From Schistosoma haematobium (lineage: Eukaryota > Platyhelminthes > Trematoda > Strigeidida > Schistosomatidae): DNA of 64,000 nt. Where the stretch lies: positions 35,076,902 through 35,140,901 of the forward strand of contig NC_067199.1 in the NCBI RefSeq assembly GCF_000699445.3. Direction: 5' to 3'. A model generated the notes under the pieces. That model did no database searches, was not told the DNA's origin, and saw nothing but the letters and a program-made list of their open reading frames with translations. Every line of letters starts with the position of its first letter. The first letter of the stretch is position 1. Shown in pieces: positions 11,540 through 25,900 of this stretch. The position numbers were made by a program, and so were the translations under genes.

Positions 11540-12022
11540 TTAAGTCTCCTCCTAAAGCCGTCCACTGAAGGGGTTGTGGTCACTTCGCCTGGGAAAGCAT
11601 TCTAAATAGGAGCAACTCTTAATGAGAAAAAGTGAGAGCGTGCCTGGGTTCTTGTTCTTTAATGTGCAGTTTTTGGTGAGTTGCTTTGAGAAGCGTAGTG
11701 GTAATGTTCTGATAGGATACTCGTGTTGGGGTGACTTGGTGTACTTAATATATATGCCATTATCAGGTCGCTTCTTATTCTCCTGTAGCTCAACGAAAAT
11801 AATCTCAGGTGTTGAAGTCAGTCTTGGTAAGATTTGTTTTAGACCCGCCACACGTTTGGTTCCCTTTCTCTGTACTTGATCGAAGAGATTCATGTCTCGA
11901 AAAAGGGAAGGTGCAAAAAAATTGTGGACTTCAAGGTAGAGCTGTGTGTACGTTTTGAAGAGAGTTAAGAATAACTCTGGGGTTACTGTGTTGAGTTGTC
12001 TCCGGTTAAAGTGAAGAGTCAC
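11540..12022 (-). mobile_element. 3' remnant of a CR1-like LINE
   Basis: On the minus strand, the frame 12022-11552 begins with a degenerate version of the region that follows the RT in CR1/Jockey-type elements: a LYKTY-like motif, then a KxxxLxxxVQRxxTKxVAGL-type segment (here DMNLFDQVQRKGTKRVAGLK). In another frame near 11540-11600 comes the terminal block FFSLRV, NAFPGEV, TTPSVDGFRRRL, the usual end of these ORF2 proteins. At least one frameshift and one stop separate the two halves, so this is a relic. SR1/Perere-type CR1 elements are known in Schistosoma; I cannot say which family this is. Confidence 0.7.
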
Positions 12023-12030
12023 GTTTACTT

Positions 12031-12341
12031 TGCCTGCATCCTTTCCATAGTTTTAACTTGTGTCCAAGTTCTCTGTGGTTAATAGCCCGTGATCACCCTC
12101 TGAGGAGACAATCGGGGTCGGATTTCCATGGCGTATGCAAGTTCTTTGTGTCGAATAGGCCAGAATGTTTATGACATGATATTTCTACAGGTTATTTCTT
12201 AACTCATTGTTTGTTTCCCATTTTATTGTTGTAAGGTCAGTCGCGGAAATCTCAACAGAGGTAGATAGTACAGAATGGAATTACCTATTTCTGGTATTCT
12301 ATCGTCTCTAGTTATGTATCAAAGATTCAGTTTAAGTTAAA
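12031..12341. other. No recognisable feature
   Basis: Short unassigned stretch between the LINE remnant and an interspersed repeat. I see nothing in it. Confidence 0.4.
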
Positions 12342-12680
12342 GTGGTGGACACGGAGAGCCTACCTAGGGAAGTTGGAAAACACTGGTTCCAAACCAATAG
12401 TCCACATGGGTTCCAGTATTCTGAAGGAACAAACGGCATATGAACCAATCGTTGGTCACCGGCTACCATGGGACTGCATTTCCTGACATTGCTCCACTGT
12501 CTTAATGTTCAGACCTTTAGATCGAAGGCTCCGGGTGTGGCCTCCTAAGAAAACCACCCGCTTCGGTTTGGGCACCTAGGAAGTACTCCAGCCCTCACAC
12601 AAATCAAATGAGATTTATGTGGCGCATATGTATCTGGTGCCTTCTTGTACCAATATTTATGTGTTTAAATAAAAAAAATA
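12342..12680 (+). repeat. R1 interspersed repeat, copy 1
   Basis: This GC-richer block matches 53315-53860 (+) and 45810-46285 (-). Shared words include GAACCAATCGTTGGTCACCGG, cut here to 20 bases or fewer in other entries, and GGTGTGGCC. All three copies end at the same place in a TTTAAATAAA-type A-rich tail but start at different points, the pattern of 5'-truncated retroposons. No coding motif was recognised in it. Confidence 0.75.
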
Positions 12681-13740
12681 AAGCTGCTATCACGTCGCAC
12701 CAGAAACCATCCTGTTGCTTTATGATCGGGAATAATTAGGAGGTTAAACACGTGTACTCGTCAGAAAACACTTCATTTTCATTCTTACCCTTAATTTCTA
12801 TAGGTGTTTACAAGGAAATGAAGAAGTTAATCAATAGGGATGAGGCCTCTTCCCATGGATCATACTAAACACTGGAATATGTCAAAGTTAGGGGCGACTG
12901 TAGTGACATCGGTTACATAACCCTTGCAATTTGTAACGTGTAAAACGTGTCCATCAATCTTAAATTTTCATCTTAACGATCATCCTCGATTCCCATAACT
13001 TCTTTATATATACAGTGCTGTTTTCTGTACCCCCGATACGTATATGAGAATAATCGATATGCCCTCTCGAGCCATTTAAAGTCAGACTAATCAGTCATGC
13101 GACGCAACTTATAGAGCGAACTAAGGACACCACCATCCAGTAGAGAACATCGTGAATCACTACATACACAAATAGTATGCGTTACAGGAGAAGCTCAAAG
13201 TGTCTAACTGACTGTAAACTGTTACTGTGAACATTATTATTTTTACTGGGTTTTGGATATGACTTTTACCCAAACTTCGGACGTATTTGTTCATAATTTT
13301 GACCCTGACCTCTCGCTATTTGAGTCGTAAGTTACGTGTGTACTAGTCGACTATGCTTCAAAAACGTACCAGGGCAGAAATCAGACTTTACCATATATGC
13401 GCTTGCAACTTTAAGAATCCAGTAAATTGTCCAGGCAGTAAGATCGAGAATAAAATATCCGGAACTTAGGTTTTGTAAATACTGACTACAATTAAAATTG
13501 TATAATGGATGATTAGATATCACAAAGAGGGCCGAAAACTGATAGAAAAATCGAACTTCACAGGGTGAAATGGCGATTTCCACCGTTTTCCATACTTCAT
13601 CTGTTTTATAAAATTAAACTTTTCAGCAAAAGGTGAGAGGATACCTCAGTTCTCGAAGTTGTTTATTTAACATCATATAATAAATTATATTCAATACCTT
13701 CTTTGTTTAGTAAATGTTAATATTATTTTCTCCTTTTCAG
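12681..13740. other. Upstream region of the GTPase gene
   Basis: AT-rich DNA without a supported gene; the frame 13332-13583 (-) has no known motif. The promoter of the GTPase gene may lie here or further left, but I see no convincing TATA or initiator element. Confidence 0.4.
13728..13740 (+). promoter_or_regulatory. 3' splice acceptor before the GTPase start exon
   Basis: A pyrimidine tract followed by TTTTCAG ends at 13740, 177 bases before the ATG at 13918. It marks the likely 5' edge of the first coding exon. It can be a normal 5'UTR intron acceptor or a spliced-leader trans-splicing site; flukes use both. Confidence 0.5.
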
Positions 13741-13917
13741 ACAATTATTTGAATCTATCTCAGTGTATTGAAACTAAGGAGACAAAATCATTTGACTCCT
13801 GATAATCTTTATCTGCAACAGTAATACTAACAATTAAGGTGTACAAAACAGAAGGGAACGGAACTTATTTATATTTTCACAAGAAAAGTAGAAATTATTT
13901 ATTGAATTTTAGTCAAA

Positions 13918-16900
13918 ATGACATTACCTTTGGAACGCATCTATATTGGTATGTTAGGTGTTGGGACTGTTGGTAAAAGTGCATTAACATTGCAATTTAT
14001 GTATGACGAAGTGAGAATTGTATCAAGTTATTTTTTGATTCCAGATTATTTAGTTTGTTGATGAATATGAACCAACAAAATCGGATTCTTATCTGAAAAA
14101 AGTTTCTTTAAGAGGATATGACGTAGAAGTTTCAGTTCTTGACACAGCCGGTAAGTAGATAAACAACGAAAAAAATAATGCCAATAAATATAAAATTTTC
14201 ATTCTGCCCTTATAAAACAATAAATAAAGTAATGTGCAATTGATTAATATAATCCAGTCAACACTACAAAGGACTTTATGTGTATATGAAATGGGTCACT
14301 GTGTAGTGACCAATCAATTGTAAATATATCTTATCTCTACAGGATGTCGTTCGTGGCCCGAATAGCTCAGTGGTAACGTCTCTAACTTTAAAGCTGGATA
14401 GCACAGGATAGAATTGGTCATGGAGCACCAGTTGGTGAGACTATAAATTATGGACGACTTTTGAGCGACGCTAAACTAACCTTGAGAGTGTCCACCTACT
14501 TACTAGAGCTAAATAAGGGTTATAAACCTGTGTGAAGGATCCGAGACCTGTTATCTTATACCTGATTGGTTCGTCCATAAATTATAGTCTCGCCCACCAG
14601 TTTCCTCAAGATTACAGGCACACTTTGCTGATAAGCACCAAATAACACGAAAAGTAGGTCAAGTCACTTAAACTAGTGGCCACACTGAAACTTAATCGAT
14701 ATAGTACAATCGACATTAAGAAGGACTTGACATACATAATGTTGGTCACTTTTGGTTGACCTATCAATTATAGAGTAGAGAAATTATCTTTTCAATTGAT
14801 TAATGACTTAACAGTTTACAGGTATGTAAAATATTGGTTTACCACATGCTTTTAGTTATTGTGTGTTCGATTATTTACAGTAATATGACTAGAACGAATT
14901 ACCATGAATTGTAATTTGCATAAACTGTATATCTACCGTACTTCGTAAATCTGTTGACCAATTCTTGAATTTACGGTTATGTAATACACCAACAAATAGC
15001 AAGATATTTGTATTAAAATTAAGGATTTAAAAATTGTTTAGTTTTGTTTTGATTTTTATCACTGACTGATATCAGCTGGTAAATTATTGAAGGACTTAGT
15101 AACTGATTCATTCTAGTCCGGTAATTTCTCGTAGTGTACATCTATAACTAAATAAAAATCTATTTAAAACCTTCAGATATTACAGCCATCATAGTATATT
15201 CAGGCAACTGATTAGATACTTGATAAAAAACATTCTCAACTTTGGTCATTTCCAGATATCGTCCGAGCATTGTCTAATAACACTGATGACATCTACCACA
15301 CCCTCGGCATGTCATTATTCTACCGGCTGGAGATGAAATAGGATGATTACTGAAAATTCTAGTTGCTTGACTTCCCACCAAGTTTTTTAGTGAATAGAAT
15401 TCTCACTACTTTGAAAAGAACGAACCTTCATAGAAATAAAAACATTGGTCTTAGATTATTGGAATAGCTTCATATTGTTGAAGTTATTGCAAATTTGTTA
15501 GTGTATTTAGATTGCCGTCGTCTTTTGTGACTATAATTGTTTAACTTTACTCATTTTTTTGTTTAGTAGTGTATTTCGTGTACTTTGAGTGTATACGATG
15601 TAAACTAACTTTTGTTTAGAGTTTAAGTTAATAATAATACTCATCACATTTTATCTAAATGAACTCTGATTTTAAATAGCACAAGTAATGGTGCGATAAC
15701 TAAATATTCCATTCCTAAAAAAGTGTATACAGTTGAAAAAAAAGACTGACGAATCAATACAAACTTCACGTATAAGTTTTGTTTAATAATCTAATATTGA
15801 ACCAAACAATCAGGGACTGATTGAAATAGATTAGAAGAGTATTTGAATGAAGGTAGTAGCTCTTTTCTTCCTACATTCAAATACTCTTTTAAGCATCAAA
15901 TAATTCATGAAGATGTAACATATTGGGTGTTATCTTAATAGTCTGAAAGGCAGCATGCCTGACAATAAGTCTGATAGTTCTGCATTTAGTCTTTGAATTA
16001 GCTCTCGGTGTTCGCTTCTGGAAAGTTTCATACCAGGGCTAAACAACTGTCCAATGACCTCTAATTTTCAACAGTTTTCCATTTGAAGTTAGTCCACGAT
16101 GTAAACTACGAATTAAATACTCTACGAACTTCTTACAGTATCAACTCTTGATAAGTTAAAAACTCTACTCTGGCTCATTTCTCTAGCTAAATAGACTTTA
16201 AGCAAATCGTTTACGCTTCCTCTAATCCTCCGGCTAAGATTTTATTCTGTTCGTAAATGAGCTTATGAAAATAAGCCAAACTTTACAAAACTATCTTTTT
16301 TGATATTATAATGTTTTCAACTGCTCAGACGAAATGATTTTGTCAGAAGGGGTTTTTGTGGAGATTTTAGTAATTTCAATAGTTGAAATCATGAGTCAAT
16401 TGAAGCTAGACCACCATGGAAAACCTGGAAGCACTGGACGGCCGTTTCGTCCTAGTATGGGACCCCTCAGCACTGCGCATCCACGATCCCGCTCCCCGTG
16501 AGGTCCGAAACCAGGACCTATCATTCTCGCGCGCGAGCGCTTAACCATTGGGCCACTGAGCCGGTGGTGCAATTTTGTGGGTTGGTTGAAGTTAGACATT
16601 AACACCTTTATATGCCGGCATAGTGGTCTAGTCGATAAGCGCTCGCGCGCGAGACTGATAGGTCCTGGGTTCGAACCTCGCGGGGAGCGGGATCGTGGAT
16701 GCGCAGTGCTGAGAGGTCCCATACTAGGACGAAACGGCCGTCCAGTGCTTCCAGGTTTTCTATGGTGGTCTAGCTTCAATTGGCTCATGATTTCAACTAT
16801 TGAAATTATTTTGGTCAAAATAGTCGGTTATTTTTACTCAGACATTTCTTACAATCAAAATTTGATAAATGTCATGATATTCATTTCAGTATAATCGTAA

Positions 16901-19900
16901 ATTATGTAACCTACGAGTTTGTCCTTGAAAATGACTGACAAATCAATAATATATGTTATCGATCTCCACTGTAGTGTTTGACAGAATGCCAAATCACTAG
17001 TGACATAATCAAGTAACATTTGACGTTCTTTGTTAGTTAGTTTAGGTTTTATAACATTTCAAATTATAATGAAACCAAGTCACGTTAAACTGGAATCCAG
17101 GTAAATTATAAGAAGCATTAAAAAATGTGTTTTTTATAATTAACTTATTTTATCAACTAACGTCATAAATAATGTTAATTTATAGAACATCTAAAAATAA
17201 TGATTTAACTTTAGCAATAGAAGTGTTACAACGAAATTTATAATATATCAATGGTTATCGTGAATTGTTTGGAGTTAGACATTAACACCGTTGAAAGTCA
17301 ACCCATCGTTCGAACGGTTAAGCGTTCACGCGTGAGACCGAAGGTCCAGGGTCCGAGTCCCTCGTGCAGACTCGTGGATGTACACTTTTGAGGGGTCCAA
17401 TGATAGGAGGAATCGGTCGTCCAGTGCTTTCAGGTTTTCAATGGTGGTCTAACACTAATCGGTTCATGATCCCAATATAAATGATTACCTATTTTACTAA
17501 AAATTATTTTTATACTATAAATAAACCATTATTTTAAAAATAAACATGTTTTCAACATATTTATCATCGATAAGTAATTGAAAACATGGACCAAGAATAA
17601 GATAGTAATTAAATTTTCCATTTTTTTCAACAATTGTTTAAAAAAATCAATCCATGTTGTAAACTATAAATCAAACAATCTTAAGAAATTCATTTTCTCA
17701 ATAATAATCCTCTGTTCAACAGTGTTGATCTTCGTGTCAGTCAGTCAGCTACAACGTAGGACCATGCACATATATGCATCGGTCCAAATTGCCACACCTC
17801 ACTCATCAGCACAACAAGATGAACACCGGATTTATAGAAGTAGTTAGTTCAGTGGTAGTAATATATAAAAGAAAGATTACATATATGGACATAGTACAGG
17901 AAGAAAGAATTAGTTCATAGAAAGATACGAAGCGATTTTAATCTTACAGTTTAAGGGCAGACAGAGAGTGTATACACCTTTGTTATTGTGATCGATTCTG
18001 AGCCACGTCACCCAGAGTCTCCAACCATTGGTTACGATAGTTATGCGGACCCCAACCAAGTAGTCTGTATCTACCAAAATGACTAAGACTAGAAGCTAGT
18101 GACTCCCAACCATCCCCAACACTAGTCAGCATTGCGCGTCGTGGTAATCGGTGTTCAAGCACACGTAACACGTGACCCAACCATCTCAGTCGATGAAGAT
18201 TCACAACTTCATCAGCTGGTTTACCATCATTCCCTAATACCCTACGTCTAACCTCACTATTACTTACCCGGTGATCCCAGCAGATGCGAGCAATATTTCT
18301 AAGGCATTTGCGGTCAAATACTAGTAGCTTACGAGTATCTTCTACTCTTAGTGACCACGTTTCGCAGCCGTAAAGTTGATCTATGTGAATAACTCTCAAA
18401 GATTTAATTAAAACATGTAATCCGGTAAACTCTCAACCATGTCGAGAGTGAGACAAATATCATTGATGAGATTGAAGGATCATGAACACTATATATCCGT
18501 TGTAAAATTGTCACATGTTTCGTAGTTTATGTTAAGTTTTCTTAGTACTTTTAACAGATTTTCTTAACATAGTTTCGAGACTTAATTGTTAAAATTATAT
18601 ATAACTATCCTAAAGTATGATGCAAATTAAAGAACATATACTGAACGTAAATATAGTTCATTTTGAGGAGAAAGTATTTTTAAATTATGATCGAAGGATA
18701 TAAATAAAGAGAGTAAATGCAAATTTTACTTCTCTTTCGAACTTGAAATTACTTACCAGATAATCCTACCCTTATTACACGTACATGATAAGCACTTATC
18801 AATGACATAAGCTTCTGGGAACTAGTACTTGCATCAGGAGGCGATGTATCACATGACACAAGAAAGAAGATAATGGAAAAGGATTCGTTATAAGCTAAAA
18901 ATGAAGCGAAACCACGTCTGAATACACATTAATTATTATGTTTCATATACACTGATCAACAGCGAGATTTGAATAAATTACATTGAGTACCACTTGACAC
19001 AGACGGACTAATCAATAAATGCCTGTGTAAACAAATACAAATTTACAAAATCATGAAGTTAAATGACTATAATCAACAAATATAACTAATTAACAGAGTT
19101 ATGAAATTACTGTTTCTTAAAAGTATAATAAAATATCCATAGACGATTGAAGAAAATCAATTTTATATCTCATTGGCACTAAAATCAATTAACACTTTGT
19201 CCATCATGTTAATCAAGCCGTTTCAACTACTTAGTTGTTACTTGTAAGTGATAAAATAAACAAAGATAAAAAAATATGATCTAAATAATAAATTTTATCG
19301 ACTAAAATAGTCGTTTTGAATTAAATTCAATATATGTTCCCATTGAAACATTAAGGAGACAGGATGAACAAAGAAATATATTTTGTCACTTAGTTTTTCA
19401 TCAGGGCTCTATACTAACAATATAAGTTTTATGTTTATAGATAATATCAATATCAAGTAAATTGTGTTGAGTCAATTCAATAATATAATAATCAGTTAAT
19501 TGCACAACTTTTGTAAAGTTAAAACTGAAGTAAACTTTCAGAATCTGTTAATTATTACAAGTGGTTACACATATTATTAGGAATAGGAATTGAATGTAAA
19601 TCTAAATGTTCCTTGTGTTATTTGTGAGATTAGTAATAATAATTGATAAAACTGGTGCAATGAAAATCGGATAAGATTATTAAACAGGTTACTTAGGACT
19701 AAAATAACAAAATGTTGACAAAGTCAAGGTCCACAAAATCTTAAAAGTGAAAGGTTCTGAAAAATTTAGTATCTAAGTAGAAGGCGAGGTTAGATTCAGA
19801 GGTTGTATAAACTTCTGTATACAAGGGTTCGGTTTTTAATGTGTATTTGTATGGCTTCTGCCGTATGCAAGAGTCAGATTATAAAACCATATAACAAATT

Positions 19901-22900
19901 CAGTGGGATTCTATAAATAACTTTGAACATTGAGGTTTTATATTTGTGATGACCAGTATTGACTAGATTCGCCACAATTGAGCTTCCCACGAATTTTTTT
20001 CTTTGGTCAACCATGAGGGGCGATGTTCATAAGTACGATTATGTATTTGTCTAGTTGTGCGCCAAATATAACTAGCTTCACAGGAGCATTTTTGTGATAA
20101 ATACACGTAGAGGCAGATAAACTAGGCAGTTAATCTTTATTTCGTCTAATTGGTGCCGACTTTCTCCTCATTTGTATATATACATATATTAGTGCAGAGT
20201 GCTATCGAAAAATAAATTGAGAAGTAATATTTGTTTCTTCTCTTTTCTTTTACTTCTATAAAGCTAATATTGAAAATTGAGATTTGTTTATGTTGAACAA
20301 GCTTATAATCATGCATATAATTTCAGAGTGGAGATGGTTGAAGTCCATTGTTCGGATCACTGACAGACCTTAGTTAAATAACCATTAAAAATCAGGATGC
20401 ACTAAACAACTGTTTCGCCTTTGTATGGAACTCTTGAACAGTGCGGCTCCACAACCCTACCACCAGTCAAATCCAGGATCTTCATGACTTGCCTGGAGCG
20501 CTTAATCTTTAGATCCTTGAGTCATTATCTAACAGTTTACAAATTTAGTGCTTCTTGGTTTTTAGTGGTCTAATTAAGGTTAGTCCGTTATCTGCAGTAA
20601 GTAAATTTTTTTACTTATTATCTATCCTTTCGACTATATTCAACGGTTAAAACTGCTACTCAAAACAAACATCAATAATTTAACATTCATTATATGAACT
20701 GTGAAGATATTTTATATATTGAACGGCATACTAACAGTTGAAATACTTTAACCACAAATAAATATAATGTAATCTCAACATATGCCAATAAGAGACTGAT
20801 CAATTGCAGTCTTAAACACCAATGGGAAGATTCAAGTAAAACAAAATCAAGTGAATTAAACTTCACCCCATTGCACAAGCATGTGGCTATCAGGACTCAG
20901 TAGCTAAGTGGATAACGCGATGGCGTTTGAAGCGAACGGTACTGAGTTCGAGTCCCAGAGTGAACATCAACTCTGAGATACAGGTCCATCTAGCTGACGA
21001 GTCCCAAATAGGACGGGACGCGCGCCCTGGATTCCACTGCTAGCTACTATCCATCTTTGCTCAATATGAATTAGCTTTAATTTCTCCTAATACATTCTCC
21101 CTTTTCTTATTTCATCTATCTTACTTCAATATTTAAGTGAATGATACTAACAGTGATGATTTTTACAAAATCTATAGGTTTTTTCTATATAGTATTAGAA
21201 AGTACTTTTAATATTCATAATAATACATGTAACGATTATTTTAGATGGTAGATATGTTTTATACTTTTGATAGATCATTGATTAAACCAACTAGGAAAAT
21301 ATTGGAACGAATTCATGTGATCATATTTTGATTATTATTATTACTATTCTATTCATATAGTAACCAATTTAAAGATTTTTCAAGTATACATTTATTCATA
21401 TTGAATAGTAAACTGTTTTTATTCTTTCTAAACATGTGAGATGATGAGTTTTAAAACAATAGAACAAACTAGTGGTTTAAACAATAACAAAATATGAATT
21501 AAGCATTTTAAGACTATCGTTTTCTCTTCTTCTTCTTCTTCTTCTTCTTCTTTGCTTCAAAGTAATAGATCTGAGTACAAGGTATTTTACACAATAATGA
21601 AGTAAAATTCCAAACAAATTAATTATGGTTGATTGATTGACTGATTAACTGACTGTACAAAAGAAAAAAAAACGAAAAAAATTACCAGATTATAAACAGT
21701 TTTGAATATTGAACAAAAAGTTCCAAGTAAAAATGCAGTTAATTTTTTTTTTAGAAAAAAATTATCAATGTTCCAATTGTATACATTAAGAAAAATAATG
21801 AATTTTACATCGGTTATTAATTGAATATCAAGAAAATATTCAATCAACTAAGTTGAAATTTTAAGGATAATAAATAGCTGCATAACAGTGAATTATATAA
21901 TCATTAGTCTAGAAATCACATGAGTGTAATATAGTATGAGAGAAATATTGTATACAAGTTAATATGATCTGTGTTAATTGTAATAATAGTATGTTTGCTA
22001 AGAATGATAAATTGCTAATTGGTATTTCTTTATTATAACAAGGGCATACATATATAAATAACAAGAGAGGTTCGGGAGTGAAAGTTAATAATACAGATAT
22101 GATATGAGAAATTTAGGTAGGGATAGAATGACCGTACTACAGGTCACTGTAAAACAAAATACATAGATGCATCTTCCTTTAGATACGTATCCTGAATTTC
22201 CTTGAGTTAATGCCTATTACGGTTCGGGCACCCGGGCATTTTCCCAGTCCACACACAAATCGAATGATGATTACAACTGGAAAAAATCATTCTCGCTTTA
22301 ATTCTCATTCAGACAAAGCACATCCACAATCATTTGGTAACATTCATTTTCTTTATACTACGTCACTTGTCTTCTCCATTTTATTCTCATTTTATATGTT
22401 CCTTTATTCTCCAACTCCTACATCAGATCGCCTATAGTGGGAACCCTGTTTTATCTAGACGATCTCAAGTCACTGACTGGTCGAAAGTTGAATATTATCA
22501 CCGAATAAGAATTCTGAACCAGCCTTTTGGAAACCACGTATGCCATCCAAACTGGCCTTGTTCAGCATTCCGACATTAACACAGATCAGACAACAAATAG
22601 GGTTGGTTATATCTTTAGAAAGTCTCAACATCGATGTCTGATGTCTATCCGAGACCCTTATTTGAGACTCTAGTGCAGTATTACAAATTTACTCTCTGTC
22701 TTTCACTTCAAAAAGCTTGTTTCTCATACATTTATCTGGGAACCTTGTAGCATCTTGGTCTAGTTTTGCTGGCATTGGTGTCGCACTAAGTGCTAAAGCT
22801 GAAACATTTCTAGTCGATTGGGTCACCATCAACAGTCGGTTGTGTGTTTTTAGATTAGGAATCTCCACCAACGTGAGAACAAGTTGGTGTGAGAAACGAT

Positions 22901-25900
22901 ATCTTTTCATCTCCACCTACTCTTCGACAGATTTCAGCCTATATGCGATCAAGAATGAGTTTTATTACCAGTCAAGTGTTCTGCAGAAAGTGCGCTCGAC
23001 AAGTATTGTAGTCCTAACCGGAGACCCAAATGCACAGGTCAAGCATCTAACAGAGGGGAGAATCGTTTGGGTGGCCGATTTAGACTTGCTGGTTTCAAGT
23101 CAGATAACGGTGACCGTCTACAGCTACTTTGCTCAGACTATAATCTGTTTCTGTCTATCACCAACTATTGACACAGTCATCCTCGATCTGCTACCCGGAG
23201 TCCACCATCTGTATCTCAAACATGGACTCAGACTGATCATATAGCAATCAGCTACCACTGAAATGATTGTGTACAAGACTCCTGCTCCTTTTGGATTGCT
23301 AATCTAAACTCTGATAATGCCCTTTTTGTGTTTATTTTATCTTACGTCTCAGTGGCCAACAAATTCATCATCCTGAATGGATCGATGTAGGCGAATTGGT
23401 TGCAGCGTTTGTTGTAACTAATTACCAAACGTAGTTAGGTTTAAGGATAGCTATCAACTCACCGAAAAGTATAAATGAATACTGGCTGCATTTACATCCC
23501 GCTATGAAAATGGCAAGTCGCTTGAGGTTTCTCAAAACATCCCACCAATGAGCACAGGGTTTCTACAAGTACTTACAACTCATTGAAGAACATCGGTCTA
23601 CTCCGGCTTTCAGCGAGTTTGACCATAAACGACGATTGTTACGCAATGAAATTGTGCAAAGTTTGCGTAATGACTAAGAAGCCTAATGGTCAGTGTGTGC
23701 TACCAAGTTAGAAGTAGTAGCTACATCTGGTAACTACCGCGAGCTCTTTCAACTTATCCCAGCCACTGGCAGCAAGAAGTTTTGTCAGAGTGAACCAATC
23801 TGTAAAGCTGGTGAGATGCCAGTCAACACCATCTGCCGACGTCTTGGAAAACGGACAGTTTTTCTAGTAACAGTTCGACCGGGACGCTGCCCCGGGGACA
23901 TTAGTTAGGCTATCCTGTCCTCCATGGCCGGTGATGACTGACCCACCTAACGAGGCGAAAGTCCACAAGGAAATCAAAATCTTGAAGCTCCACAAATCAC
24001 CAGACTTAGACGACTTACTTCCGGGCCTTTTCACAAATAGTGGCGACCTTCTGGTTAAGAAACTGAGTTATTTACAAACATCTGGCAATTATAGCTTTCC
24101 AACACCATGGAATAAGTTGATAGTTGTCTCTGTTTTAAAAAAGGGTTCATGTCATTTATGCAACAACTGTTGTTGGATGAGTCTACTTTCGATTGTGTCC
24201 AATCTATTGGCTTCCGTCATCTTTCGTAGACTGTTCAAAATCTGAGAAAGATTAACTCTCAAGGAGCAGGCGAATTTTCGCTCTGGTTGAAGATGTATTG
24301 ATTATATCTTCACTCTCCGCCATATGTTAGGACACCGTCATGCTTATCACGAGCCAACAATCATAGTGTTGCTTGACATTAGGGCTGCCTTCGATTCATT
24401 GCATTGGACTGTTCTCTGGGATTATCTATCGAAGAAGAGTGTGCCTGAGGAGTTTAGTTAACATCTTGAGAGCCCTATATGCAAACACCTCAGACAGAGT
24501 GAGAGCATACAACCACCTCTCTCCATTGTTCCACTCAAGCAGTGAGGTTAGACAGGGTTTCCCAATCTCGTCACTCCTCTTCAATTTTGCTATGGATGAC
24601 GTTTTGGAAACAGCTGTGATGGATGTAGGTAATGGTGGTGTGAATCTGTTGCCTGGAGAAAGACTTTGAGCATGCGGGTGATATTGTCTTACTGTGCGAT
24701 GATACCCAAGTCATGTAATCCGCAATTAGTCAATTGGTGGTGTCCGTAGGTATGGTGTGTGCTTTGAACCTTCGAAGTGTAAAGTACTTTTACAAGACTG
24801 GCAGGACTCTGGTCCTGCACTCACCCCGGATAGTGAGCAAATAAAAGTAGTCGAGAGGTTCGTGTGTCTTGGTAAGGGCTGGTAGTGGCGTGTGTGGTGA
24901 GATCAATTCACGTATAATGAAAGCCAGAGCGGCTTATGCCAATCTGGTCCATTTTTGGCTCCTTCTTGATGTTAGTCTGACTGTAAAGATCTGATATACA
25001 ACGGGTTCATAAGAGCAGTTTTGCTCCATGCTTGTGAAAGCTGGCCCCTCTGAGTTGAGGATGCTAGACGACTCTGTGTTTGGTCATCGTCGTCTCCGAA
25101 CGATTGCTCACATTGACATGTTAGTAATGAAGAAGTTCGGCATCGTGTGCTCGGGTATAGCGACAATAATCTAGTTAGTGTCGCCATCTTGAAACGTCGA
25201 CTTCGATAGATTGGGCATGTCCTATGAATATCGTCCCAGTGCATTCCACGTCGTGCATTATTTGCCGATTCTGTGACCGGTTAAAAAATACGAAGTAGTC
25301 AGTGTTATGACATGGTGTCGTGGTGTGAAAAGAAGTTCTACAGAGCTGGCTTCTGTTGATCCTTCACGGATCTCTTGTTAATGTCTTAGAGATGGTGAAA
25401 TACAGTGCCTTGAGACATTATCAGACATGGCTCAGAATAGAAGACAGTGGCAGTCCTGCTGTAACTTTCTTTTACTTTCGTAGAAGTGAGAGTAACTCCT
25501 TTAATTGGAAGAATTCTTTTTCATTGTGCTCTTCCTAACTAAGCTGCTTATCTCATTATTATTATTATTATTATTTCACTCACTAATTTCTGTTCATAGT
25601 TGCTCTTCTCTTTATTATACTCACCTTTCATTCTCTATCTCTTCACGATCTCATTATCATTGTGTGGCATATATAAATAAATAAATAAATATATCACAAT
25701 TGATTGATCACTGGGTGGTGATCAATGTCATGCTTGTCTAGTCCTTATTGGTGCAGATCGAATGCTATCGATCATGTTGCAATGTGGCCACCAGTCTAGG
25801 TGACTCGACTCACGGCTCGGATAGCTCAGTGGTAACGTCTCTGACTGTGAAGCTGGGTGACACGAGATCGAATCCGCCAGGGAGCACCAGTTCCCTCAAG

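Noticed and set aside
16396..16894. Arg/Pro-rich open frames on both strands
   Set aside because: They lie in an inverted pair of SINE C copies and are explained by the GC-rich tRNA-like heads; both translations resemble each other because the DNA is palindromic.
20894..20960. Possible functional tRNA genes (also at 25813, 55960, 58262)
   Set aside because: The A and B boxes are those of SINE heads; the same heads recur attached to ribozyme bodies and the cloverleaf stems are not intact.
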